A DNA stretch of 55,495 nucleotides, taken from the NCBI GenBank assembly GCA_900545545.1, contig UQZO01000014.1, forward strand, positions 1 to 55,495, written 5' to 3'. This stretch comes from an uncultured Subdoligranulum sp. (GTDB lineage Bacteria; Bacillota; Clostridia; Oscillospirales; Ruminococcaceae). The notes below the pieces were generated by a model. That model ran no database searches and was not told the origin of the DNA. It saw only the letters and a program-made list of their open reading frames with translations. Shown piece by piece: positions 26,552 to 34,096 of this stretch. A program made the translations under genes and the position numbers. Each line of letters starts with the position of its first letter. Position 1 is the first letter of the stretch.

Positions 26552-28132
26552 ATGTGCTGTATCATGGGCTATGCCGGACATGATCTGTCCAAAGAAACTT
26601 TCACCGCGCACCTGCTGCGCACTGCCTCCCGCGGGCCGGACGACCAGCGCGTCTGCGAAACGGAGTTCGGCCTGCTGGGCTTCGGGCGGCTGGCCATCAT
26701 GGGCCTTACGCCGCAGGGCATGCAGCCTTTCTTCCGCGGGGCCGACTGTGTGGTGTGCAACGGCGAGCTGTACGGTTTCCGCCCCGTCAAAAAGGAACTG
26801 GAGGCCGAGGGCTACACCTTCCAGTCGGATTCCGACTGCGAGATCATCCTGCCGCTGTATTATAAATATGGCCTGGAGATGTTCAAGCATCTGGACGCCG
26901 AGTTCGCCATGATTTTGTACGACAGCCGCAAAAAGCTGCTCATCGCGGCCCGGGACCCCATCGGCATCCGGCCGCTGTTCTACGGCTACAGCGAATCCGG
27001 CTGCATCGCCTTCGCTTCGGAGGCCAAAAACCTGGTGGGGCTGTGCAAAAAAGTCTATCCGTTCCCCATCGGCAGCTACTACTGCAACGGCCAGTTTGTG
27101 CGCTACTGCGATATTGCCGATACCCCGGCCTACTCCCAGGACGAACTGCCGGAGATTCTTACCAACATCCGGGAAAAGCTGGTGGCCGGTGTGGACAAAC
27201 GGCTGGACGCCGATACCCCGGTGGGCTTTCTGCTTTCCGGCGGGTTGGATTCCAGCCTGGTCTGCGCCATTGCGGCCAAAAAACTGGGCAAACCCATCCG
27301 CACCTTTGCCATCGGCATGAGCGAGGACGCCATCGACCTGAAATACGCCAAGCAGGTGGCGGACTACCTCCACGCCGACCACACCGAGGTCATCATCAAC
27401 AAGCAGATCGTGCTGGACGCCCTGGAGGATGTCATCGCCATGCTGGGCACCTGGGATATCACCACCATCCGGGCTTCGGTGGGCATGTACCTGGTCTGCA
27501 AATATATCCACGAGCACACCGACATCCGGGTGCTGCTCACCGGCGAAATTTCCGACGAACTGTTCGGCTACAAATACACCGATTTTGCCCCCAGCGCCGC
27601 CGCCTTCCAGGCCGAAAGCCAGAAGCGCATCCGGGAGCTGTATATGTACGATGTGCTGCGGGCCGACCGCTCCATCAGTGTCAACAGCCTGGAAGCCCGG
27701 GTGCCCTTCGGCGATCTGGATTTTGTGAAGTATGTCATGGCCATCGACCCGGCCAAAAAACTGAACACCTACGGCAAGGGCAAGTACTTGCTGCGCAAGG
27801 CCTTTGAGGGAGACTGGCTGCCCGAGGAGATCCTCTGGCGGGAGAAAGCGGCGTTCAGCGATGCGGTGGGCCATTCCATGGTGGACGACCTGAAAGAATA
27901 CGCCGAGGAACAGTACACCGACCGGGCGTTTGCCGAGCGGGCGGGCAAGTATGCCTATGCCCGGCCCTTTACCAAAGAGAGCCTGCTCTACCGGGAAATT
28001 TTTGAAAAATACTATCCCGGCCAGGCCGAGATGATCGTGGATTACTGGATGCCCAACAAGGCGTGGCCGGGCTGCGATGTGAACGACCCCAGCGCCCGGG
28101 TGCTCTCCAACTACGGTGCCAGCGGCCGGTAA
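26552..28132 (+). CDS. asnB: Asparagine synthetase B (glutamine-hydrolysing)
   Basis: A 526-residue two-domain enzyme making asparagine from aspartate, glutamine and ATP. The N-terminal class II glutaminase domain begins Met-Cys2, the nucleophile after Met removal, with SRGPDDQ, NGELYG and SDSDCEI. The synthetase domain has the PP-loop LLSGGLDSS and LLTGEISDELFGY. The ATG at 26552 sits 10 bases after AAGGAG; longer in-frame starts run into the T-box terminator. Control by an Asn T-box supports true free-asparagine synthesis, in contrast to the second asparagine-synthase-family gene at 51.6-53.5 kb, which sits in a cell-wall operon. Confidence 0.95.
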   Translation: MCCIMGYAGHDLSKETFTAHLLRTASRGPDDQRVCETEFGLLGFGRLAIMGLTPQGMQPFFRGADCVVCNGELYGFRPVKKELEAEGYTFQSDSDCEIILPLYYKYGLEMFKHLDAEFAMILYDSRKKLLIAARDPIGIRPLFYGYSESGCIAFASEAKNLVGLCKKVYPFPIGSYYCNGQFVRYCDIADTPAYSQDELPEILTNIREKLVAGVDKRLDADTPVGFLLSGGLDSSLVCAIAAKKLGKPIRTFAIGMSEDAIDLKYAKQVADYLHADHTEVIINKQIVLDALEDVIAMLGTWDITTIRASVGMYLVCKYIHEHTDIRVLLTGEISDELFGYKYTDFAPSAAAFQAESQKRIRELYMYDVLRADRSISVNSLEARVPFGDLDFVKYVMAIDPAKKLNTYGKGKYLLRKAFEGDWLPEEILWREKAAFSDAVGHSMVDDLKEYAEEQYTDRAFAERAGKYAYARPFTKESLLYREIFEKYYPGQAEMIVDYWMPNKAWPGCDVNDPSARVLSNYGASGR

Positions 28133-28165
28133 TGCGCCAAAAACCGCAAATTTTCGCCAAAGGGG

Positions 28166-28194
28166 TTGCATTCCGGCGGCAAGGGGCCTATAAT
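28166..28194 (+). promoter_or_regulatory. Promoter of the folT leader
   Basis: TTGCAT (28166-28171), exact 17-base spacer, TATAAT (28189-28194), placed just ahead of the riboswitch. Confidence 0.8.
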
Positions 28195-28210
28195 GGTGTT
28201 GTATGATCCA

Positions 28211-28329
28211 TTGCAGAGTAGGGATCCGCGCGTGGGGGTAAGCCCCCGAAGTGCCTGGCCGACGGGGAGTTGTGGCAGGACGAAGTGACCGAAAGGTCCG
28301 CGGTGCGCATCCCGCATCCCGCTGCTGCA
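28211..28329 (+). ncRNA. THF (tetrahydrofolate) riboswitch
   Basis: The conserved ends of the THF aptamer are recognisable: GCAGAGTAGGGATCC at 28213 (consensus GGAGAGTAG) and CGCGGTG followed by GCATCCCGCTGC at the 3' side (consensus GCGGTG...TTGCATCCGCTCC). Between them are CGAAGTG and GACGAAG. The downstream gene is a folate-family ECF transporter subunit, the classic target. The element is followed by an intrinsic terminator, so ligand binding probably ends transcription. Exact boundaries and pairing are approximate. Confidence 0.85.
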
Positions 28330-28344
28330 TGACGGTGCGCAACG

Positions 28345-28380
28345 GCGGGTGTGGTACAGTGTGTCCACGCCCGCTTTTTT
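28345..28380 (+). terminator. Terminator of the THF riboswitch
   Basis: GCGGGTGTGG (28345-28354) pairs with CCACGCCCGC (28365-28374) with one mismatch, followed by six T. It lies between the aptamer and folT and is the likely expression platform. Confidence 0.88.
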
Positions 28381-28418
28381 GCCTCCTCCTTTGTGCAGCA
28401 ATGCACAGAGTAGGAGGT
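28381..28418 (+). promoter_or_regulatory. Hairpin burying the folT ribosome binding site
   Basis: CCTCCT (28382-28387) pairs exactly with the Shine-Dalgarno AGGAGG (28412-28417). After one C-T mismatch the stem continues with CTTTGTGCA (28389-28397) and TGCACAGAG (28402-28410), closed by a GCAA tetraloop. This gives 15 pairs, one of them G-U, and hides the whole ribosome site. Confidence 0.75.
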
Positions 28419-28426
28419 ATTTTTGT

Positions 28427-29017
28427 ATGCAAAATCAACCGCTGTCCGTCTTTTCCGCCGCCTATTGGCGCGCTGCCCGGGCCGAGTTCCGCAATGTGCG
28501 GGTGCTGGCGTTCTCGGGGGTCGTCTGCGCCATGGCCATCGTTCTGAAAGGCATCCCCATCTTTTTGCTGGGGCCCACCCTCAAAATCTATTTCAGTTTT
28601 CTGGCGGTGTCGCTGGGGTGTATGTGCTACGGCCCGCTGGTGGGCATGGTGGCCGGTGCGGTGATCGATTTGGGCGGTTTCATGCTTTCCAGCTTCGGCG
28701 AGCCTTATTTCCCCGGCTACCTGGTCACGGCCATCCTCTCGGGGCTGATTTACGGCGTCATGTTCTACCGCCGCAAACCCACGCTGGCCCGCATCATCGT
28801 GACCCGCCTGATCATCAACTACGGCAGCAACGTGCTGCTGGGCAGCGTCTGGAAAGCCATGCTCTACGGCAAGGGATACCTCTACTACGCCACCAGCGGC
28901 CTGGTGAAAAACACTATCATGCTGCCCATTGAGATCTTCCTCACCTGGGTGGTGCTGCGCGCTGCCGTTCAGTACGGGCTGGATCGCAAATACATCCACG
29001 GGGTAACCGTCCGATAA
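28427..29017 (+). CDS. folT: Folate-specific ECF transporter substrate-binding subunit FolT
   Basis: A 196-residue S-component with about six hydrophobic helices. Residues about 25-45 (VLAFSGVVCAMAIVLKGI) and the stretch LGPTLKIYFSFLAVSLG with GPLVGMVAGAVIDLGG are typical of the folate family of ECF S-components. It binds folates outside the cell and works with shared EcfA, EcfA' and EcfT subunits encoded elsewhere. The ATG at 28427 follows TAGGAGG by 8 bases. Upstream control by a THF riboswitch strongly supports the substrate. Confidence 0.92.
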   Translation: MQNQPLSVFSAAYWRAARAEFRNVRVLAFSGVVCAMAIVLKGIPIFLLGPTLKIYFSFLAVSLGCMCYGPLVGMVAGAVIDLGGFMLSSFGEPYFPGYLVTAILSGLIYGVMFYRRKPTLARIIVTRLIINYGSNVLLGSVWKAMLYGKGYLYYATSGLVKNTIMLPIEIFLTWVVLRAAVQYGLDRKYIHGVTVR

Positions 29018-29027
29018 TATGATACAG

Positions 29028-29051
29028 GGCCGGGAACTGTCCCGGCCTTTT
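29028..29051 (+). terminator. Terminator of folT
   Basis: An 8-bp stem (GGCCGGGA with TCCCGGCC, loop ACTG) is followed by TTTTC. Confidence 0.88.
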
Positions 29052-29084
29052 CTGTCCCCAAAACTGTACGCCATACAAATACAC

Positions 29085-29113
29085 TTGACTTTATTCCGAA
29101 AGCATAGTATAGT
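29085..29113 (+). promoter_or_regulatory. Promoter of the alanine/glycine symporter
   Basis: TTGACT (29085-29090), 17-base spacer, TATAGT (29108-29113). The short leader has a GGCC hairpin near 29124-29141 but no space for a glycine riboswitch. Confidence 0.75.
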
Positions 29114-29181
29114 TTATACATTGTCGGCCAAACGGCCGGCAGGGGTATGGTTTGGAATGTAATAAGTATGAGGGGGACATT

Positions 29182-30525
29182 ATGGAATTTTTTACCACGC
29201 TGGTGGAACAGGCCAGCAATATTTTGTGGAATTATCTGCTGTTGTTTTTGCTGGTAGGCACCGGCATCTTTTTCACCATCCGGCTGCGGGGCGTGCAGCT
29301 GCGCCGCTTCGGCGAAGGTTTCCGCCGCGCGTTCGGCGGCTTTACCCTGCGGGGTAAAAAGGCCGGGCATGACGGCATGAGCTCTTTCCAGGCACTGACC
29401 ACCGCCATTGCGGCCCAGGTGGGCACCGGCAACATCACCGGCTGTGCCACCGCCGTGGTCAGCGGCGGCCCCGGCGCCCTGTTCTGGGTGTGGGTATCGG
29501 CCTTCTTCGGTATGGCCACCATCTATGCCGAGGCGGTCCTGGCCCAGCACTACAAAAAAGTGGAAAACGGCCGCGTCACCGGCGGCCCCGCCTACTACAT
29601 CCGCGCGGCGTTCAAGGGCCGCTTCGGGCGCATCCTGGCCACCATCTTCTCGGTGCTCATCATCCTGGCGCTGGGCTTTATGGGCAACATGGTGCAGTCC
29701 AACTCCATCGGCGATGCCTTCTATAACGCTTTCGGCATCAACCGCCTGATCGTGGGCATCGTGGTGGCGGCCATTGCGGCCTTCATCTTCCTGGGCGGTG
29801 TGCAGCGCATCGCTTCGGTCACCGAAAAAATCGTCCCCATCATGGCGGCGTTTTACATTGTGGGCTGCGTCATCATCCTGGCTATGAACGCCAAGGCGCT
29901 GCCTTCCACCTTTGCCCAGATCTTTGTGCTGGCCTTTGATCCCCAGGCGATGGCCGGCGGTGTGGCCGGTGTCACGGTACAGCAGGCCATGCGCTTTGGC
30001 GTTGCCCGCGGCCTTTTCTCCAACGAGGCAGGCCTTGGTTCCACGCCCCACGCCCACGCGCTGGCAAAGGTCAAACAGCCCCAGGACCAGGGCGCTGTGG
30101 CCATTCTGGGCGTCTTTATCGATACCTTTGTGGTACTTACCCTCACCGGTCTGGTACTGATCTCCTCCGGTCTGGTGCCCCAGGGCCTCACCGGTACCGC
30201 CCTTACCCAGGCGGCGTTCAGCCAGTCCTTCGGCGGTTTCGGCCCCATCTTCGTCGCCATCTGCATGTTCTTCTTTGCGTTCTCCACCATCATCGGCTGG
30301 TATTTCTTCGGCCACACCAACTTCAAGGCATTGTTTGGTGAAAAACTGCTGCCGCTGTACAGCATCATCGTGGTGGTGTTTATCCTCGTCGGTTCCACGC
30401 TCAAGGTCGATCTGGTCTGGGCCATGGCCGACTTCTTCAACGGCCTGATGGCTGTGCCCAACCTGTTGGCGCTGCTGGCGCTTTCCGGTGTGGTGGCTGC
30501 CATTGATCGCGGCCAAAAGAAGTAA
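29182..30525 (+). CDS. Sodium:alanine/glycine symporter (AGCS family)
   Basis: A 447-residue transporter with about eleven transmembrane helices. Family marks are QALTTAIAAQVGTGNITGCA, the signature loop GPGALFWVWVSAFFGMAT, GGPAYYI and ARGLFSNEAGLGSTPHAHA. It imports alanine or glycine with sodium. GAGGGGGAC lies 5 bases before the ATG at 29182. It is a single-gene unit with its own promoter and terminator. Confidence 0.94.
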   Translation: MEFFTTLVEQASNILWNYLLLFLLVGTGIFFTIRLRGVQLRRFGEGFRRAFGGFTLRGKKAGHDGMSSFQALTTAIAAQVGTGNITGCATAVVSGGPGALFWVWVSAFFGMATIYAEAVLAQHYKKVENGRVTGGPAYYIRAAFKGRFGRILATIFSVLIILALGFMGNMVQSNSIGDAFYNAFGINRLIVGIVVAAIAAFIFLGGVQRIASVTEKIVPIMAAFYIVGCVIILAMNAKALPSTFAQIFVLAFDPQAMAGGVAGVTVQQAMRFGVARGLFSNEAGLGSTPHAHALAKVKQPQDQGAVAILGVFIDTFVVLTLTGLVLISSGLVPQGLTGTALTQAAFSQSFGGFGPIFVAICMFFFAFSTIIGWYFFGHTNFKALFGEKLLPLYSIIVVVFILVGSTLKVDLVWAMADFFNGLMAVPNLLALLALSGVVAAIDRGQKK

Positions 30526-30537
30526 ATTCTCCCCATG

Positions 30538-30585
30538 ACAAAGCGCCCCGCTCCCGGGTTATCCGGGGGCGGGGCGCTTTGTTTG
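30538..30585. terminator. Bidirectional terminator after the symporter gene
   Basis: ACAAAGCGCCCCG and CGGGGCGCTTTGT form a 13-bp outer stem with a further CCCGG/CCGGG inner part, then GTTTGTTG. The next gene is convergent. Confidence 0.93.
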
Positions 30586-30627
30586 TTGCAAAAAAGGAGT
30601 ATGAAAAGGGGAGAATGGTAAGGAAAA

Positions 30628-31572
30628 TCAGGCCGCGGTTTCGGCTGTCGCCTGGGTTGCCGAGGGGAAGATGGCCTGGAACTGTCTTTCTACTTCTTCA
30701 GCCAGGTAGGCACTGTCGGGGTAGTCGCCCTCATGCGCGGCCACATAATCTTCGGTGATGCGCTCTTCCAGGATCTCCCGCACCGAAGCATCCCGCTCTT
30801 CCGGGCTGTAATAAACGTTGCCTTCGTATTCGTAGTAAGCGTTCACACGCTGGGCCAGCTGCTCTTCAGTCAGCCCATCAAAGAAGCTGGAAAGGAAATT
30901 CAGCGAATAGCGGCTGCCGGTGGCGTTGGCCATATTGGAGGAATCAAACTGGAACTGGTCCACCGGAATGCCGCTCTGCTGGATGAGTTGGGTGATGCGG
31001 TAGCAGTCCGCGGCAAAGGACTGGGCGTCGGTGTAGGTATTGGAGGCCAGTTCCACGTTGAGGTTGACATCATCCACATCCTGCAGTGTGTATTCCCCAC
31101 TGTCGGTGTGGTTGAACCATACGTCCACATACAGGTTGTTGATGCGGGCTTTCAGGTTGGTGTCGGCGTTCAGGGTCTGATAGGCCTGGTTCTGCAGTTG
31201 GGACATATAGTTGTTGCGGGCATAGTCACGGGCAGGATTTACATAGTTCCAAAGGATGGGCACCAGAGAGGAACAGCCCACAATGACCAGAATAAACCCG
31301 CAGCCCAGCACGCTGAGCCAGTCGAATTTTACCTTGACATCGGACCGGGCCGAATAGATCAGGATCTCGACGCCCAGCACAATGAGCAGCGCCGGGGCAA
31401 ACCGCACGATGCTCAGCAGGTCGAAATTGGGTACAAACTGCTGGATGAGCAGCAGCACACCGGCCGCGATCAGCAGCAGGGCAAAGGCCACGCGGCCCAC
31501 ACGGCGGACCTTTTTGGGGGCAGCGGGGGTTTCGGCGGCAGAAGCGGCCGAAGTATTCTTGTTTTCGTCCAT
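30628..31572 (-). CDS. Membrane protein with LiaF-like N-terminal helices, last gene of the ECF operon
   Basis: A 314-residue protein of unknown function. An Ala/Lys-rich N-terminus precedes three hydrophobic helices near residues 27-46 (VAFALLLIAAGVLLLIQQF), 58-75 and 88-108. The first two resemble the short transmembrane module seen in LiaF- and PspC-like stress proteins. The remaining 200 residues are Asn-, Asp- and Tyr-rich and should be extracellular. It is the fourth gene downstream of an ECF sigma factor, 34 bases after the preceding gene, so it is probably a member of that regulon's envelope response. Confidence 0.75.
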   Translation of the reverse strand: MDENKNTSAASAAETPAAPKKVRRVGRVAFALLLIAAGVLLLIQQFVPNFDLLSIVRFAPALLIVLGVEILIYSARSDVKVKFDWLSVLGCGFILVIVGCSSLVPILWNYVNPARDYARNNYMSQLQNQAYQTLNADTNLKARINNLYVDVWFNHTDSGEYTLQDVDDVNLNVELASNTYTDAQSFAADCYRITQLIQQSGIPVDQFQFDSSNMANATGSRYSLNFLSSFFDGLTEEQLAQRVNAYYEYEGNVYYSPEERDASVREILEERITEDYVAAHEGDYPDSAYLAEEVERQFQAIFPSATQATAETAA

Positions 31573-31606
31573 TTTGTTTACCTCACACTAATTTATACAA
31601 AACGTA

Positions 31607-32146
31607 TTATTGCGGCATATCATCGTGGGGATAGGGCGGCAGATCGTTGTCCTCCTGGCGCTTGGGGTGCAGGCCCAGCAGCCAGATGCCGCCGGCGATC
31701 AGCAGCGCGGCAATGACCACCGTGGGGATGGAATCGATCACATACCAGGCATTTTCGACGTTGAGCATCTCCAGCAGGTCATAGAGCAGCGGCTGGATGA
31801 GGATGCTGTACAGCGACCAGACGCCCAGGGCGATGAGGCCCCAACCCAGCAGGCGGTTGTGCTTGGGGATCAGGCGTTTCAGGTCGCTCCAGTCGCCCAG
31901 CAGCATCAGGCCGTCGGGCTTGGGGTCCCCGGCCGCCAGATGCCGAATCAGGTCGTAGGTGTCAAAAAAGCTGTACATCCAGACGATGAAGGTGGTCACC
32001 AGCAGCGGGCTGGCCAGGGCGCCCAGAATGAAGCAGCCGCAGAACAGCGTGATGAGGGAAAGCCCCCGCTGCATATAGCCGTAGTACATCTGCCCGGCAC
32101 CGGGGATGCAGGCAAAGATAAAGGTCAGTAAAGCGTTCTTTTTCAT
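31607..32146 (-). CDS. TM2-domain-like membrane protein
   Basis: A 179-residue protein. The first 70 residues hold FACIPGAGQMYYGYMQRGL, which is the PGxGxxYxGxxxxG signature of TM2-type modules, and two helices; two further helices lie near 105-125 and 145-165. The tail is polar (HPKRQEDND). Function is unknown. The ATG at 32146 lies only four bases after the stop of the anti-sigma gene, with GGGAG upstream. The reading frame is open 13 codons further, but that would overlap the anti-sigma gene. Confidence 0.78.
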   Translation of the reverse strand: MKKNALLTFIFACIPGAGQMYYGYMQRGLSLITLFCGCFILGALASPLLVTTFIVWMYSFFDTYDLIRHLAAGDPKPDGLMLLGDWSDLKRLIPKHNRLLGWGLIALGVWSLYSILIQPLLYDLLEMLNVENAWYVIDSIPTVVIAALLIAGGIWLLGLHPKRQEDNDLPPYPHDDMPQ

Positions 32147-32150
32147 GGTG

Positions 32151-32678
32151 TCATTCTCCCTTGGCGGCGGTGCCGCCTTCCTCATGGTGTTGCAGCTGGG
32201 CCAGGCCGTTCTCGGCGGCCAGCGTAAAGTTGCTGAAGGTATCGTTCAGGCTGTCGTAGAAGCCGTTGACGGTGGTATCCCACCACTGGCCGAAGGTGAC
32301 CCGCGGCTCCTGGGGCTGCACGCTGCGGGCGGCCATCCGCTGGCTGGCGCCCATCGAAGCAAAGCCCCACAGCACAAAGGCCAGTACCACGGCGGCCGCC
32401 GCCGATACATAGCGGTTGGTCATAATACGGAACCGGCGCAGCCGCATCAGGTTTTGCACCTGGGGAATCAGGTCCCGCATGGGCTCCTGCAGGCAGGCGG
32501 GGGCGGCATCGATCAGTTCGGTGTAGCGCAGCAGGCAGTAGTCGCAGAAGCTCAGGTGCTCGGCGGCTTCCAGGGCGCCCAGATCATCCAGTGTGCCGTC
32601 CTTCAGGGCGTACAAGCCATCGTCGGTCAGGTGCCCTTCGGCATCAAACAGTTTTTCGTTGTCAAAATACAGGCTCAT
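32151..32678 (-). CDS. Anti-sigma factor with zinc-finger-like HxxxC-xx-C motif
   Basis: A 175-residue single-pass membrane protein. Residues about 42-50 read HLSFCDYC, the ZAS-type HxxxCxxC motif of anti-sigma factors for ECF sigmas. One transmembrane helix lies near 90-108 (VSAAAAVVLAFVLWGFA), and the C-terminal 65 residues face outside. Its ATG overlaps the sigma gene's stop by four bases (ATGA), the standard coupling of sigma/anti-sigma pairs. It presumably holds the upstream sigma factor at the membrane until an envelope signal. Confidence 0.88.
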   Translation of the reverse strand: MSLYFDNEKLFDAEGHLTDDGLYALKDGTLDDLGALEAAEHLSFCDYCLLRYTELIDAAPACLQEPMRDLIPQVQNLMRLRRFRIMTNRYVSAAAAVVLAFVLWGFASMGASQRMAARSVQPQEPRVTFGQWWDTTVNGFYDSLNDTFSNFTLAAENGLAQLQHHEEGGTAAKGE

Positions 32679-33208
32679 TCCTTCAGCCTCCTCTCGGTAA
32701 TCTGCTGGCGCAGCAGCAGTTTGGCCCGCCATAGCTGGCTGTTCACCGTCGCGGGCGGGCGGCCCACCATCGCTGCGATCTGGGCGGTGTCGCGGTGCTC
32801 CAGAAAGTAGAGGATCGCGATGCGGCCGTAAGGCTCGCGCAGGCTGCGCACCAGCGTTTCCAGTTCCTCGGCTCCGGCCTGGCTGGCAATCCGCTCGGCC
32901 GGGTCGGCGGCGTCCCCCTGGGGGGCACCGCGGGGTTCCTGCAGGGCGTCGTCACCCGGGGCTTCCACCCGGCGCACCCAGGCGCTTTTCAGGTGGTCCT
33001 TGCATTTGTTGGCCGCCACGCGCACCAGCCACGCTTTGTAGTACTGGGGCTCGCACCGGTCAATGGCGGAAAACGCCGCCACAAAGGTGTCCTGCGTCAG
33101 GTCCTCGGCGGTGTGGGGGTCGTGGACGAACTGCAGACAGACGGTATAGATCAGCTTCTGGTATTGCTGCATCAAGCCGGTAAATTCTTCGTTGGTCAGA
33201 CCCCACAC
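32675..33208 (-). CDS. ECF-type RNA polymerase sigma factor (pair 1)
   Basis: A 177-residue sigma-70-family protein. Region 2 contains YQKLIYTVCLQFVHDPHTAED and LTQDTFVAAF; region 4 contains LREPYGRIAILYFLEHRDTAQIAAMVG and the helix-turn-helix TVNSQLWRAKLLLRQ. It would direct RNA polymerase to an envelope-stress regulon, probably including its own operon of sigma, anti-sigma and two membrane proteins. The 108-base region upstream has a strong hairpin but no ECF promoter I can assign with confidence. Confidence 0.92.
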   Translation of the reverse strand: MWGLTNEEFTGLMQQYQKLIYTVCLQFVHDPHTAEDLTQDTFVAAFSAIDRCEPQYYKAWLVRVAANKCKDHLKSAWVRRVEAPGDDALQEPRGAPQGDAADPAERIASQAGAEELETLVRSLREPYGRIAILYFLEHRDTAQIAAMVGRPPATVNSQLWRAKLLLRQQITERRLKE

Positions 33209-33243
33209 CCCCTTTGCTTTCTCTTTCTATTCATTAAGACGAT

Positions 33244-33281
33244 TCCCCCGCGTCGTTTTATGCAACGCGAGGGAATTTTTT
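33244..33281 (+). terminator. Orphan terminator-like hairpin on the plus strand
   Basis: TTCCCCCGCGT and ACGCGAGGGAA pair with one mismatch around an 11-base loop, followed by seven T on the plus strand only. Both flanking genes run on the minus strand, so it serves no gene seen here. On the minus strand the hairpin would lie in the leader of the ECF operon. Confidence 0.6.
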
Positions 33282-33316
33282 TGAAAAAAATTATAAAAAG
33301 TTTGGCCGACCGATTT

Positions 33317-34072
33317 TTATACGCTCAGTTCCAGCGTTACGGGGCAGTGGTCGCTGCCCAGAATGTCCATCAGGATATCCGCCTGCTGGATTTTCGGCGC
33401 CAGCCGGTTGCTCACGAGGAAATAGTCGATGCGCCATCCCGCGTTGCGCTCCCGGGCGCGGAACCGCATGCTCCACCAGCTGTAGACGCCGGTGGCATCG
33501 GGGTGCAAATGACGGAAGGTATCGGTGAACCCGGCGGCCAGCAGCTCGTCCAGCTTGCCCCGTTCCTGGTCGCTGAAGCCCGCCGCCCCGCGGTTGGGGC
33601 CGGGGTTCTTCAGGTCGATCTCAGTGTGGGCCACGTTCAGATCGCCGCACAGGATCACCGGCTTCTGGGCATCCAGCGTTTGCAGGTACCGGCGCAGATC
33701 ATCCTCCCACTGCATACGGTAGTCGATGCGGGCCAGCTCGTTCTGGGAGTTGGGCACATAAAGGTTTACAAGGTAAAAGTCCGGGTATTCCAGCGTGATG
33801 GCCCGGCCTTCGTGGTTGTGCAGGTCCTCGTCCAGGCCGTACCGCACCGAGAGTGCGGGGGCCTTGGCCCAGATGGCTGTGCCGGAATAGCCCTTTCTGT
33901 CGGCACTGTAGATGTATTCGGTGTAGCCTTCGGGGGCGAAATCCGCCTGGCCGGGCTGCATCTTGGTCTCCTGGATGCAGAAGAAATCGGCGTCCAGGGT
34001 GCGGAAGGTCTCTTCAAAGCCTTTTTTCAGGCAGGCGCGCAGGCCGTTGACGTTCCAGCTTACAAACTTCAT
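33317..34072 (-). CDS. xth: Exodeoxyribonuclease III / AP endonuclease
   Basis: A 251-residue base-excision-repair nuclease that cuts at abasic sites and trims 3' ends. All family blocks are present: WNVNGLRA, CIQETKMQ, YSGTAIWAK, LYVPNSQ, GDLNVAHTEIDLKNP, WRIDYFLVS and the final SDHCPV. AAAGGAGG precedes the ATG. It follows the MATE gene by 24 bases on the same strand, so the two are probably co-transcribed, though with no clear functional link. Confidence 0.95.
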   Translation of the reverse strand: MKFVSWNVNGLRACLKKGFEETFRTLDADFFCIQETKMQPGQADFAPEGYTEYIYSADRKGYSGTAIWAKAPALSVRYGLDEDLHNHEGRAITLEYPDFYLVNLYVPNSQNELARIDYRMQWEDDLRRYLQTLDAQKPVILCGDLNVAHTEIDLKNPGPNRGAAGFSDQERGKLDELLAAGFTDTFRHLHPDATGVYSWWSMRFRARERNAGWRIDYFLVSNRLAPKIQQADILMDILGSDHCPVTLELSV

Positions 34073-34096
34073 GGGGAGAATCCTCCTTTTACAGGG

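Noticed and set aside
29018..29181. Glycine riboswitch upstream of the alanine/glycine symporter
   Set aside because: The leader after the predicted promoter is under 70 bases and lacks the conserved glycine aptamer elements.
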